A DNA stretch of 64,000 bases from 2-02-FULL-45-10 sp046590235. Lineage in GTDB: Bacteria > Patescibacteriota > Patescibacteriia > Magasanikbacterales > GWA2-37-8. The DNA lies in assembly GCA_046590235.1 (NCBI GenBank), contig JBKJTY010000032.1, forward strand, positions 21,508-85,507. Direction: 5' to 3'. Shown here piece by piece: positions 48,835-57,900 of this stretch. A program made the position numbers and the translations under genes. The notes below the pieces were generated by a model, which worked only from the letters and a program-made list of their open reading frames with translations, did not search any database and was not told the DNA's origin. Positions within the stretch are counted from its first letter, which is position 1, and every line of letters begins with the position of its first letter.

Positions 48835-49314
48835 TTATTTGATTGTACCGAGTTTGTGGCTGATTTCGTACATTGCCACGCCGCCAGCAATACTGACATT
48901 AAGGCTTTTTTTTATACCCGCCATCGGCAAATGCACCACAGCATCACAATACTGTAAAATATTTTTGGTGATACCCGTCTTTTCATTGCCAACAATCAAA
49001 GCGATCGGCGCTTCCGGTTGCCACGTGTATATACTAACACTATTTTTAGTCTTTTCCAAGCCAACAATTTTGTATCCTTCACTTTTTAACTTCTTTAGGA
49101 GGCGTGTGGTCTGTTTATAATGCTCCCATGGTACCACTTTTTCTGCGCCAAGCGACACTTTATCAACCTGCGTATGTGGCGGGCATGGTGTGTAGCCAAC
49201 GAGATAAATTTTGTTTACTCCGCAACCATCGGCGGTGCGAAACATAGCACCAACATTATGACCGCTACGTATATTTGGTAAAATAAGAATGAATTTTTCT
49301 TTATCTATACTCAT
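48835..49314 (-). CDS. TrmH/SpoU-family RNA 2'-O-methyltransferase
   Basis: 159 residues, a minimal SPOUT enzyme. Motif 1 IRSGHNVGAMFRTADG (catalytic Arg; about 15-30), motif 2 ALIVGNEKTGIT (about 106-117), motif 3 LPMAGIKKSLNVSIAGGVAM (about 130-149). It lacks the N-terminal RNA-binding domain of TrmH or RlmB, so the target (tRNA or rRNA) is uncertain. It overlaps ruvC by 4 bp (ATGA), implying translational coupling. Confidence 0.9.
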   Translation of the reverse strand: MSIDKEKFILILPNIRSGHNVGAMFRTADGCGVNKIYLVGYTPCPPHTQVDKVSLGAEKVVPWEHYKQTTRLLKKLKSEGYKIVGLEKTKNSVSIYTWQPEAPIALIVGNEKTGITKNILQYCDAVVHLPMAGIKKSLNVSIAGGVAMYEISHKLGTIK

Positions 49315-49814
49315 ATTTTATTTAAAAGATTCGACATCCACAATGCTTGACCCGCGGTTAACGCAATAGCGAGTGCATCGGCGGCGTCATCTGATTTAAT
49401 AGTGCCCTTAAGACCTAAACTGATCGCTACAATTTTCTGCATTTGCACTTTATCGGCCCGACCATTACCCGCTATTGCCTGTTTTACTTCTGGCGGGGTA
49501 AATTCATCTATTGGGAGCTTGTTTTCTATTCCGGTCACGAGAATCACCCCTCTCGCTTGAGCAACGTCGATGGCGGTAGTTACATTTTTATTAAAAAATA
49601 ATTCTTCTACAGCCATGCGGTTAGGCTGGTACTTTGTAATTACCATTTGTAGTTCTTCATGAATTTCAGCTAACCGTTCCACAAAGGTTTTTTTAGGCGA
49701 AGTCTCCAAGCAACCATATGCAACGGCTCTCCAGCTGTTAGTTTTGGTTTGTTCAATGATTCCAAAGCCAATACGTCCAAAACCAGGATCAATACCAAGA
49801 ATACGAAGTCCCAT
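49311..49814 (-). CDS. ruvC: Holliday junction endonuclease RuvC
   Basis: 167 residues from ATG 49814; the longer frame starting at 49871 runs into yebC. Catalytic acidic residues: first Asp in RILGIDPGFGRIGFG (Asp 7), Glu in AVEELFFNKNVTTAIDVAQA, and the Asp pair KSDDAADALAIAL. It resolves Holliday junctions. It starts 2 bp after yebC, the common yebC-ruvC order; ruvA is elsewhere (29259). The next gene overlaps by 4 bp. Confidence 0.95.
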   Translation of the reverse strand: MGLRILGIDPGFGRIGFGIIEQTKTNSWRAVAYGCLETSPKKTFVERLAEIHEELQMVITKYQPNRMAVEELFFNKNVTTAIDVAQARGVILVTGIENKLPIDEFTPPEVKQAIAGNGRADKVQMQKIVAISLGLKGTIKSDDAADALAIALTAGQALWMSNLLNKI

Positions 49815-49815
49815 A

Positions 49816-50550
49816 TTATGCAGCGTTGGTATAATAATCTTCAATGTCTTCGTTTTCTTCGAGTGCAGCAAAAAGATCGCCGAGGCTATCTTCGATTTCT
49901 CGAGTAATTGGTATCGTATCTTTTGCTACCCATTGAATACCCGATTCTTTTACCTCAACACCTTTTTCTTTAAGGGCATTTACAACCTTTTGTAAGTTTT
50001 CAACCTTGGTACGAATATCAACATCTTCATTCTCGCCATCCTTCATATCTTCAACACCGGCTTCAATCAAAGCCATCTCTAATTCTTGCGGATCAGTATT
50101 TGATTTAAGCATGGCGTTCTTTGGGATAACGATCATACCCCATTGGCCAAACATCCACTGCACACTACCAGCACTACCGAAAGTGCTATTGTGTTGGTTT
50201 AAAATATGTTTTACATCTGAAAGGGTCCTGTTCTTATTATCCGTAACGGCCTTAAGAAGAATAGCGACACCACCCGGACCATACGCTTCATATATTATTT
50301 CTTCCATTTTCAATCCGGCACCATCCTCACCTGTACCACGCTTTATAGCGCGCTCAATATTATCTTTTGGCATGCTGGCAGCCTTTGCTTTTTCAATAGC
50401 AATACGTAATGAAAAATTCATAGCTGGATCGCCTCCATGTTGCGCTGCCACACTAATCCCCTTTGCGAGCTTGGTAAACTGGCCGCTTTTTTTAGCGTCC
50501 TGTTTACCTTTGTGTGCTTGGATATTGTGCCATTTTGAATGTCCGGACAT
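49816..50550 (-). CDS. yebC: YebC/PmpR family regulator or translation factor
   Basis: 244 residues, full length. The N-terminus MSGHSKWHNIQAHKGKQDAK is diagnostic, followed by KGISVAAQHGGDPAMNFSLR, AIEKAKAASMPKDNIERAIK and EAYGPGGVAILL. Family members were described as DNA-binding regulators, and TACO1-like members are linked to polyproline translation. It is first of the yebC-ruvC-trmH-like run. A 72 bp palindromic repeat lies just upstream. Confidence 0.95.
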   Translation of the reverse strand: MSGHSKWHNIQAHKGKQDAKKSGQFTKLAKGISVAAQHGGDPAMNFSLRIAIEKAKAASMPKDNIERAIKRGTGEDGAGLKMEEIIYEAYGPGGVAILLKAVTDNKNRTLSDVKHILNQHNSTFGSAGSVQWMFGQWGMIVIPKNAMLKSNTDPQELEMALIEAGVEDMKDGENEDVDIRTKVENLQKVVNALKEKGVEVKESGIQWVAKDTIPITREIEDSLGDLFAALEENEDIEDYYTNAA

Positions 50551-50573
50551 ATTTTTTGTTTACCGCACTAACT

Positions 50574-50645
50574 GTCATTCCCGCGAAGGCGGGAATCCAG
50601 GATACGACGTTAGGTGTCCTGGATCCCCGCCTTTGCGGGGATGAC
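50574..50645. repeat. Pair of inverted palindromic repeats upstream of yebC
   Basis: GTCATTCCCGCGAAGGCGGG plus AATCCAGGATAC, a short spacer, then GTGTCCTGGATCCCCGCC plus TTTGCGGGGATGAC. Two head-to-head copies can fold into one stem of about 30 bp. It also lies between the yebC start and the capA 3' end. Confidence 0.88.
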
Positions 50646-50656
50646 ACTGTTATAAG

Positions 50657-51700
50657 CTACAATTTAATTACACCTTCTCGTATCGTTCGCCCATCGAGCC
50701 GGCTATACTCACCCATCCATTTCAAAAAATCATCACGTCGTTTTTCTGTCATCAAAAACACTTGTGATTTTACACCGTAAATAGGGAAAAGTTTAAGTTC
50801 ACTAATTTTATTATCTTCAAGCGTCAGACTTACACTCAAACCTTCCTGTGTATCCTTAGAAAAGTATTGATCAAAGATAAAATTTCCCATTGAGTACACG
50901 ATTGGACGATTTTTATAAACCTCAATTTCTTGCACGACGTGCGGATGTGCTCCCATGACAGCAATAGCACCCTGATCAATCATTTTATGAGCTAGATCTC
51001 GTTGTTTCTGGTTGGAAAGTCGCTTGTATTCAACACCCCAGTGCATGTAAACAATAACATTTGGTGTTAGCTTTTTTGCTTCAGCAATTATGTTGAGAAC
51101 ATTCTTTTCACTAAACGCCTGATCAACATTTTGAAAACCGACAAAAGCGATCTTTTCTGGTACTTTTTTGTCATCACCTGTTATATAAGTAAGGTTTACA
51201 TTTTCATTATACTGTTCACCGAAGTAAGCAATACCTGCTTTATCCAAAACAGCTTTAGTGTAAGCCATATTTGCTCGACCCATGTCGAGTGTATGATTGT
51301 TTGCTAGACTGACAATATCAAAATGATACTGCTTGAGCTGGTCGGCCAAGGCCGGATCAAAACGGAAGGCAATTTCTTTGGTTGTTGTTATACGTTTTTC
51401 TGCAAACGGCCCTTCTAGATTACCAATCAAAAGATCCGCAGTAAATAAACGCTTTTCATTACCACCTAGCTCGCCGAGCACTGCGTCTAAACCTGTTTTA
51501 CCCATCACTTTTGCTACATTCCGATCAAGCATGATGTCGCCAACAAATTGAAGCGTTATCGCTCGCTTTGTGCTTGATACACTACTTACAGGTGTATTGA
51601 ATTGCTCAGCTTGGGTAGCTGGCGGTTGTGTTAAAACAAAAAAAGAGGCGACGATTACAGAGGTAGCAGAGAGTGCGATAAAAATATGTGTGTTGCGCAT
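50657..51700 (-). CDS. CapA-family protein (metallophosphoesterase-like)
   Basis: 347 residues from ATG 51700. A signal/anchor (residues 5-22, IFIALSATSVIVASFFVL) is followed by the PGA_cap domain: LQFVGDIMLDRNVAKVMG, ADLLIGNLEGPFAEK, FDIVSLANNHTLDMG, YMHWGVEYKRL, AVMGAHPHVVQEIEVY and SMGNFIFDQYF. The metal-binding Asp, Asn and His residues fit the calcineurin-like fold. Family members act in poly-gamma-glutamate capsule synthesis, but many CPR homologs have unknown substrates. It is exported or membrane-anchored and transcribed away from the SOD gene through a shared terminator region. Confidence 0.9.
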   Translation of the reverse strand: MRNTHIFIALSATSVIVASFFVLTQPPATQAEQFNTPVSSVSSTKRAITLQFVGDIMLDRNVAKVMGKTGLDAVLGELGGNEKRLFTADLLIGNLEGPFAEKRITTTKEIAFRFDPALADQLKQYHFDIVSLANNHTLDMGRANMAYTKAVLDKAGIAYFGEQYNENVNLTYITGDDKKVPEKIAFVGFQNVDQAFSEKNVLNIIAEAKKLTPNVIVYMHWGVEYKRLSNQKQRDLAHKMIDQGAIAVMGAHPHVVQEIEVYKNRPIVYSMGNFIFDQYFSKDTQEGLSVSLTLEDNKISELKLFPIYGVKSQVFLMTEKRRDDFLKWMGEYSRLDGRTIREGVIKL

Positions 51701-51741
51701 AGTTATAGTATTGTAGCTGGTAAACAACCAAAAAACAAGTC

Positions 51742-51773
51742 AAAAAGAGCTTGGTTTACCAAGCTCTTTTTCT
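51742..51773. terminator. Intrinsic terminator between SOD and CapA genes
   Basis: AAAAAGAGCTTGG-TTTA-CCAAGCTCTTTTTCT. Confidence 0.88.
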
Positions 51774-51776
51774 AAT

Positions 51777-52352
51777 TTATTTTATTCTGCCCTCTACAAC
51801 TGACCAGTCAATCGCTTTAAAGAAGGCTTCTATATAATCAGCGCGTTTCGTTCCGTAATCAAGCATAAAGGCGTGTTCAAACACATCCATAATGAGCACC
51901 GGTACACAACCGGCAAAATGACCCACATCATGCTCATTGATCCAAACATTAAAAACACGATCGGCTTCTTTATCCCAATATAAAACTGCCCAGCCGATGC
52001 CGCGCATACTACCGGTAGCTTTAAAATCTTTTTCCCACGCTTCGTAAGAACCAAAATCTTTTTCTAATTTTACTTTAAGCGCACCATCTTTAAGCGCAAT
52101 TCCTCCATTTTTCATGTTTCCAAAATAATATTCGTGGAGACGCATACCATCGAACTCCCAGCCAAAACGGCGTTTCATTTCGGCATAGGCCGGTGTGCCT
52201 GCTTTACCATCTTTTACAAGAGCTGTAAGTTCGTCAGATAATTTATTAGTATTGGTAACGTACCCCTGATAAAGCGTGAAGTGATTTTTGAGGAGTTGGT
52301 CACTGAAGCCCGATGTACCGAGGAGTGATTCGAAGTTTTTTGGTTGATACAT
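51777..52352 (-). CDS. Fe/Mn superoxide dismutase
   Basis: 191 residues. Metal ligands: His in LLKNHFTLYQGYV, His in MRLHEYYFGNM, Asp and His in the family signature DVFEHAFMLDYG (usually DVWEHAYY; a Phe replaces Trp). GWAVLYWDKEADRVFNVWIN matches the C-terminal fold. It removes superoxide. It ends an operon with a lipoprotein and a peroxiredoxin, an oxidative-stress group. Iron versus manganese cannot be told from sequence. Confidence 0.93.
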   Translation of the reverse strand: MYQPKNFESLLGTSGFSDQLLKNHFTLYQGYVTNTNKLSDELTALVKDGKAGTPAYAEMKRRFGWEFDGMRLHEYYFGNMKNGGIALKDGALKVKLEKDFGSYEAWEKDFKATGSMRGIGWAVLYWDKEADRVFNVWINEHDVGHFAGCVPVLIMDVFEHAFMLDYGTKRADYIEAFFKAIDWSVVEGRIK

Positions 52353-52353
52353 A

Positions 52354-52923
52354 TTATTTTATTGATTTAAGTGTCGAAATAATTTCTTCATCGGGTTCTC
52401 CACCACCGCTGTAATCTAAAACTAGCAACTCATTATTGGCGCGAGGGAAATAAAGGATACGGAAATAATCTACATCATTACTTGAAATTTCCCACCCAGA
52501 AAGATTATTAATTTTTATTTGTTTTGAGGATGTTTTGTAACCCTTAAAATACTCTCCTGCAATAAGGCCTATTTTATGCTCAGGATATACGGTTGTTTTT
52601 ATCAATTTAAAACTGATTACTGGCGAAGCTCCATCTGGTAATGGTTGGTCTGCTCGCGCAATAATGAGGAAGACTTCATCACTCTCTAGTGATAACTTCT
52701 GATCCCTAGCTTCAAGGTGTCGTATAAAACTAGGATAGGAAAATGAATAGTCACCGGTAGTATTTACATACTCCTTTATCTCAGACTGCTGTGAGGCGTA
52801 TGGTTTTTGTTCACCAACCGCAATGTTTGCTGGCGTATTAGTGTTAAACGTTGGTAATCCTGATTCTTTGCAGCCAGCTCCGAGCAGCATTAGCCCAAAT
52901 AAGCTAATAAGAAATTTTTTCAT
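52354..52923 (-). CDS. Lipoprotein of unknown function
   Basis: 189 residues. Signal peptide MKKFLISLFGLMLLGAGC with lipobox LGAGC, so it should be lipid-anchored. The mature part has a beta-rich domain: GDYSFSYPSFIRHLEARDQK, ISFKLIKTTVYPEHKIGLIA, WEISSNDVDYFRILYFPR and VLDYSGGGEPDEEIISTLKS. The YSFSYPS...DYSGG...STLKS layout is that of PsbP-like/small extracytoplasmic lipoproteins common in CPR. It is 2 bp from both SOD and peroxiredoxin genes, so it may shield the envelope from oxidants (inference). Confidence 0.78.
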   Translation of the reverse strand: MKKFLISLFGLMLLGAGCKESGLPTFNTNTPANIAVGEQKPYASQQSEIKEYVNTTGDYSFSYPSFIRHLEARDQKLSLESDEVFLIIARADQPLPDGASPVISFKLIKTTVYPEHKIGLIAGEYFKGYKTSSKQIKINNLSGWEISSNDVDYFRILYFPRANNELLVLDYSGGGEPDEEIISTLKSIK

Positions 52924-52925
52924 AC

Positions 52926-53510
52926 TTAAATTTTACCGACTAAATCCATACCTGGCTTCAACGTTTTTGCACCTGGTTTCCATTTTGCCGGGCAGACTTC
53001 CCCACCATGTGTGCGGACATACTGGGCGGCCTGCAATTTACGGACGAGCTCATCAGCGCTACGGCCAATACTGTTGTCGTGAATTTCAAAGGCTTTTAAG
53101 ACGCCATCTGGATCAATGATGAATGTGCCACGAAGCGCGAGACCTTCAGCAGGGATGTAGACACCCATTTCACGAGAAAGATTACCAGTCGGATCGGCAA
53201 CCATTGGGAATGTAATTTTTTTAATAGCTGGTGAGTTGTCATGCCAAGCTTTATGCACAAACACAGTGTCCGTTGAGACGCTTAAAACTTCAACATTCAT
53301 CTTGGTTAGCTCGTCATAATGATCTGCAACATCTTCTAGCTCTGTCGGACACACAAAAGTGAAATCAGCAGGGTAAAAGAACAGCACAATCCACTTACCT
53401 AGGTAATCAGATAATTTCAATTTAATCTGTTTCTCGTTTTGAAAAGCATCGAGCTCGAAATCAGCGATTTTTTGACCAATAACCGGCCATTTATTTACAA
53501 ATTCAGACAT
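52926..53510 (-). CDS. ahpC: Peroxiredoxin (AhpC/Prx1 type)
   Basis: 194 residues. Peroxidatic Cys 54 in YPADFTFVCPTELED, conserved Arg in the NLSREMGVY..., and resolving Cys in GGEVCPAKWKPG near residue 174, so a typical two-Cys enzyme. It reduces hydrogen and alkyl peroxides with electrons from a thioredoxin- or AhpF-like donor; the flavoprotein at 46092 is a candidate. First gene in the ahpC-lipoprotein-SOD operon, with its own consensus promoter. Confidence 0.95.
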   Translation of the reverse strand: MSEFVNKWPVIGQKIADFELDAFQNEKQIKLKLSDYLGKWIVLFFYPADFTFVCPTELEDVADHYDELTKMNVEVLSVSTDTVFVHKAWHDNSPAIKKITFPMVADPTGNLSREMGVYIPAEGLALRGTFIIDPDGVLKAFEIHDNSIGRSADELVRKLQAAQYVRTHGGEVCPAKWKPGAKTLKPGMDLVGKI

Positions 53511-53536
53511 ATTGTGATGGATAGAATAATGCAGTA

Positions 53537-53565
53537 ATTGTAACGTACGATTTTTGGCTTGTCAA
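53537..53565 (-). promoter_or_regulatory. Promoter of the peroxiredoxin-SOD operon
   Basis: Minus strand TTGACA, 17 bp spacer, TACAAT. Confidence 0.8.
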
Positions 53566-53604
53566 CAGGTTTTTAGCTAGAAATAAGGCAATTCCTTAAA
53601 ATGC

Positions 53605-53634
53605 TTGACGAAAATAAGAATATATTGTTACGGT
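53605..53634 (+). promoter_or_regulatory. Promoter of GC-rich island gene 53691
   Basis: TTGACG, 18 bp spacer, TACGGT (weak -10), divergent from the peroxiredoxin promoter. Confidence 0.5.
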
Positions 53635-53690
53635 ACATGCAGACATCCACTCGTAGGGGACGAGTGATCGCTTAACCAAGGGGGAAAACC

Positions 53691-54773
53691 ATGGGAATGA
53701 GCCGTAAGTTCGTAGGGAGTGTTCTGCTCTGTATACTGGCCGCTTGTGACGCACAACTTCAACCGCTGCGCGCCTCAACCACGCCAGTGTTTGATCCTGA
53801 ACCAGGTGCCTTTGACCGCGGCATCATAGTCAAGATTTTGGCTGAACCTGGCCACACCATCATGTTCACTGCGGACGGTTCCGAACCGACCCGTGAACAT
53901 GGGTACGAGTACCAGGCGGGCATTCTCATCAACGGCACCGACACGCTGAAGGCCATCGCCTTTAACGACCGTACTGTCGAAAGCGAGGTTGCGACGGGGC
54001 ATTACAGCATTAACGTTCCCGCCGTGATTCCGCCCGAGTTCGATCCTGAACCAGGGGTGTACGAAGGTATTGCGACCATCGGCATGAAGTGCCGGACGCC
54101 GGGGGCGACGATCTACTTCACTATCGACGGATCAGACCCGCAAATCAGCCCGACCGTTCGGCAATACTTCGGCCCGTTCGATGTCAACACCACAACGCAA
54201 GTCAAAGCATATGCCATGAAAAATGGCATGATCGACAGCGAGACGGTCAAAGGCGATTATCAAGTGACGCCCCCCGGTCTCTGCTACCGTGGCTTTGACA
54301 TTTGGTGCATGTTTGGTACGGGGCACGTGTCGACGTATGTCGCACCCTACACCGACGTGTTCAACAACGACTTTACGATGGCTGATCCTACCTACGCCTG
54401 GTGCACTTCTGGCCGAATGTGGCTCAAGGATCTTGCCGGCACGAGGAACGACCACGTGTGGCTCTGCCAGGACGGCGAAAACCAACCGACTGGTTCGTGG
54501 TACGACGCAAACGGTACGAAGACGCTCGAAGCGGAGTTCATCTTCTGCTCATGCGAGCGCGGCGCTAATCACGGAAGACGGGCGGTCGCGGACTGCAAGG
54601 CGCGGTTTACCGAGACCGACAACCCCGAGTGCCGCAAACTGTTGTCGCAGACAGCCTACGAACTTGAGGGCGGCATCGGCTACTGGCGCACGCACGATCT
54701 CCTGACGGGGGAACAAAAAAATTACTATAAGAAGCGCGCGAATCCCTCGCCCGCTCCTCCACCCCAGGATTAG
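53691..54773 (+). CDS. GC-rich orphan gene, lipoprotein with chitobiase-like repeats
   Basis: 360 residues, ATG 53691 after AAGGGGGAAA. Signal peptide MGMSRKFVGSVLLCILAAC with lipobox LAAC. Two tandem domains of about 80 residues carry FDPEPG...GHTIMFTADGSEPTREHG and FDPEPGVYEG...ATIYFTIDGSDPQISP, matching the chitobiase/hexosaminidase C-terminal (CHB_HEX_C_1) type. A different Cys/Trp-rich domain follows (CYRGFDIWCMFG, FIFCSCERGANHGRR, TDNPECRKL). Codon use is strongly GC-ending, unlike ahpC and rpoC. Probably exported; carbohydrate or surface binding is inferred from the repeats. Largest of the seven islands. Confidence 0.75.
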   Translation: MGMSRKFVGSVLLCILAACDAQLQPLRASTTPVFDPEPGAFDRGIIVKILAEPGHTIMFTADGSEPTREHGYEYQAGILINGTDTLKAIAFNDRTVESEVATGHYSINVPAVIPPEFDPEPGVYEGIATIGMKCRTPGATIYFTIDGSDPQISPTVRQYFGPFDVNTTTQVKAYAMKNGMIDSETVKGDYQVTPPGLCYRGFDIWCMFGTGHVSTYVAPYTDVFNNDFTMADPTYAWCTSGRMWLKDLAGTRNDHVWLCQDGENQPTGSWYDANGTKTLEAEFIFCSCERGANHGRRAVADCKARFTETDNPECRKLLSQTAYELEGGIGYWRTHDLLTGEQKNYYKKRANPSPAPPPQD

Positions 54774-54787
54774 CAGTTCTTTCTACC

Positions 54788-54833
54788 GGATTCTCATCTC
54801 ACCTCTCCACTTGAGAGGTCGGGACGAGAATCC
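54788..54833 (+). terminator. Palindrome after island gene 53691
   Basis: GGATTCTC...ACCTCTC-CACTT-GAGAGGT...GAGAATCC. Confidence 0.65.
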
Positions 54834-54840
54834 ACCTTTC

Positions 54841-54876
54841 AAAAAACCCCGAGTTTGCATTCGGGGTTTTTTTTAA
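54841..54876 (+). terminator. Intrinsic terminator
   Basis: AAAAAACCCCGA-GTTTGCAT-TCGGGGTTTTTTTT. Confidence 0.88.
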
Positions 54877-54884
54877 TTAAAACA

Positions 54885-54911
54885 AAAAGCCTCCCGAGCG
54901 GGAGGCTTTTG
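54885..54911 (-). terminator. Terminator of rpoBC
   Basis: AAAAGCCTCCCG-CT-CGGGAGGCTTTTTG on the minus strand, 13 bp after the rpoC stop. Confidence 0.85.
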
Positions 54912-54923
54912 CTTTGTATTTTC

Positions 54924-57900
54924 TTATTGTTTGAAACCAGTACCTGCTGGGATCAAGCGACCGATAATGACGTTTTCCTTGAGACCTTCAAGGTAGTCAA
55001 TCTTACCTGTCGAAGCTGTGTTGATAAGGATCTTAGCTGTTTCCTGGAAGGAAGCGGATGAGAGGAAGCTCTGAGTAGAGAGCGCAACCTTACTGACACC
55101 GAGCAAGAGCTCGCGAGCAGCTGCCAACTTCATACCATCTTTCTTAGCTTGGCGATTGGAGAATTCAAACTGTGCTTTTTCTACAATTTCACCAGGCAAG
55201 AGATCTGTTTCACCTGCGTCTTCAACGTAGACACGGCTAAACATTTGGCGGATGATAAGTTCAACGTGCTTGTCGTTAACTTTCTGACCTTGAGAAGAGT
55301 AGATGTTCTGGATTTCTTCAAGGATGTAACGCTGTACTGCTGGGCGACCCTTCAATTCGAAGAGTTCCTGCAAGTTGATACTACCATCAGTCAACAACTG
55401 ACCTTTTTCTACTTTTTCGTCAGCTTTAACAAGGAGTTTATAACCAAGCGGTATGATGTATTCGCGGATACGAGGACCTTGGTATTCAAGGCTAACATTA
55501 TTCTTGGTAACTTTTACTTTACCATCATATTTAGCTTTGATTTCTTCACCAGAGGAACCACGGACCACGATGATGTCTTCAGTTTTCACTTCAGCACCAT
55601 CTTTAACCATGATTTCGTCTTCAGCTTTACACTTGATGTTCATTTCTTCCATGCCTTCAAAGTGTACTTTGACGATCTTCTGACCGCGGCGACCTTCGAA
55701 GATCTTTTTACCAGTTGAGGAAGTAACGATCTTACCATCAGCGTCTTCAATTTCTACAGTACCAGCAACTTCAGAGAGAACAGCCTGATGTTTAGGAGTG
55801 CGGACTTCAACCAATTCTTCTACGCGAGGCAAACCTTGCGTAATATCGCCACCGGCGACACCACCAGAGTGGAAAGTACGAAGCGTAAGCTGTGTACCAG
55901 GTTCACCGATAGACTGCGCAGCAATGATACCGACAGCAGAACCGAAGGCAACTTCACCGTTGGTAGCAAGGTCGTAACCGTAACATTTGCGGCAGACTGC
56001 TTTAGGTAAACGACATTGGAGCAAGGAGCGGACATGAACTGAATCAATGCCAGCTTCTTCGATAACGCGAGCGGTTTTATCATCAATAACATCACCAGCT
56101 TTAACGATAACTTTGCCGTTAGCTTTAACTTCAGAAACAACGTAGCGACTCCAGACACGATCAGCAAGTTTTTCACCCATGATCTTACTCTGTTCAGTCG
56201 TGAAGATTTCACCGATATTATCACCACAATCTTCTTGCACGACAATCACATCTTGTGACACATCAACGAGACGACGGGTTAAGTAACCAGCGTTCGCTGT
56301 ACGAAGCGCAGAGTCAGACAAACCTTTACGAGTACCGTGGGATGAGATGAAGTATTCAAGCACGTCGAAACCTTCTTTAAAGTTACCCTTAACTGGGAGT
56401 TCGATAACTTCACCGGATGGTGACACAACGAGACCCTTCATACCCATAACCTGACCAAGCTGGCCGTAAGTACCACGAGCACCGGAATCGATCATCGCGT
56501 ATACTGGACCGTTCTTGTCCAAAATATTTTTGTTGTTAGCCATGATCTTATCCTTGATTTCTGTCCAGATTTCCAAGATCTTCGCGTGGCGTTCAGATTG
56601 CGTTAACAAACCTTCCTGGAATTGTTCTTCCATTTCACGAATACGCTGGTCACCTTCAGCAATCAAGCCTGGGCGTTCAACGATGAGTGGGAAGTCTTCC
56701 ATACCAAGAGAGTAACCAGATTTAGTTACATAGCGGTAACCCAAATTCTTCAATTCGTCGAGGTAGAAAGCGGTTGTTTCTTGGCCGTAAAGTTCCAAAC
56801 ACAAGCGGATAATACTGCCGAGTTTCTTAACGTTAATAGTTTCATTGTAGTATGGGAGCTTCTCTGGAACAATTTCGTTAAAGAGGATGCGACCAACAGA
56901 TGTTTCAACTAATACTGGAGAACCTTCTGGGAATTTTGCACTAGCTTTAGTCATGCGCACTTTAATGCGTTGCTGCAAAGTGATCTGACGACCCTTGTAG
57001 GCAAACTTTGCTTCTTTTTCAGAACCAAAGAATCGAGTAATTTCACCAGTGTCAGTAATGTTGTAACGAGTGAGATAGAAACAACCAAGCGCGATATCCT
57101 GTTTAGGAGTGATAACTGGCTGACCGGTAGCTGGTTTCAAGAGGTTCTTTTCAGAAGCCATCAAGTTTTCAGCTTCCCAACGTGCTTCAGCAGTTAATGG
57201 GAGATGCACGGCCATCTGGTCACCGTCGAAATCGGCGTTGAAAGCGGTACATACCAATGGGTGCAGCTGGATAGCCTTACCTTCAACCAATCGTGGGTGG
57301 AAAGCTTGGATACCAAGGCGGTGCAAGGTAGGCGCACGGTTCAACATAACGCGTGTAGTCTTGGTCAATTCTTCAAGAATATCCCAAACTTCATCAGCTT
57401 CAGATTCGATAAAGCGAGATGCTGATCGAACATTGTGAGCCAATTCACGTTTAATAATTTCACCCATGATGAATGGTTTGAAAAGTTCGAGTGCCATGCG
57501 TTTTGGTAAACCACATTCATCGATATTTAATTGAGGACCAACGACGATAACGGAACGACCGGAGTAGTCAACGCGTTTACCGAGCAAGTTCTGACGGAAA
57601 CGACCTTGCTTACCCTTGAGGATATCAGCGAGTGAGCGGAGCTGGCGTTTCTGACCAGTTGACGCAGTAACGGTTTTAGCGTGACGAGCGTTGTTATCGA
57701 TGAGTGCGTCCACTGCTTCTTGCAACATGCGTTTTTCGTTGCGGCAGATAACTTCCGGAGCATCAAGCTCAAGAAGACGGCGCAAACGGTTGTTGCGGTT
57801 GATAACACGGCGATACAAATCATTTAAATCAGATGTTGCGAAACGACCACCATCGAGGGCGACCATTGGGCGAAGATCTGGTGGAATAACTGGAATGTTT

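Noticed and set aside
55149..55718. Long open frames antisense to rpoC and rpoB (for example 55149-55718, 59058-59564)
   Set aside because: They mirror the codon structure of the strongly conserved sense genes and have no initiation signals.
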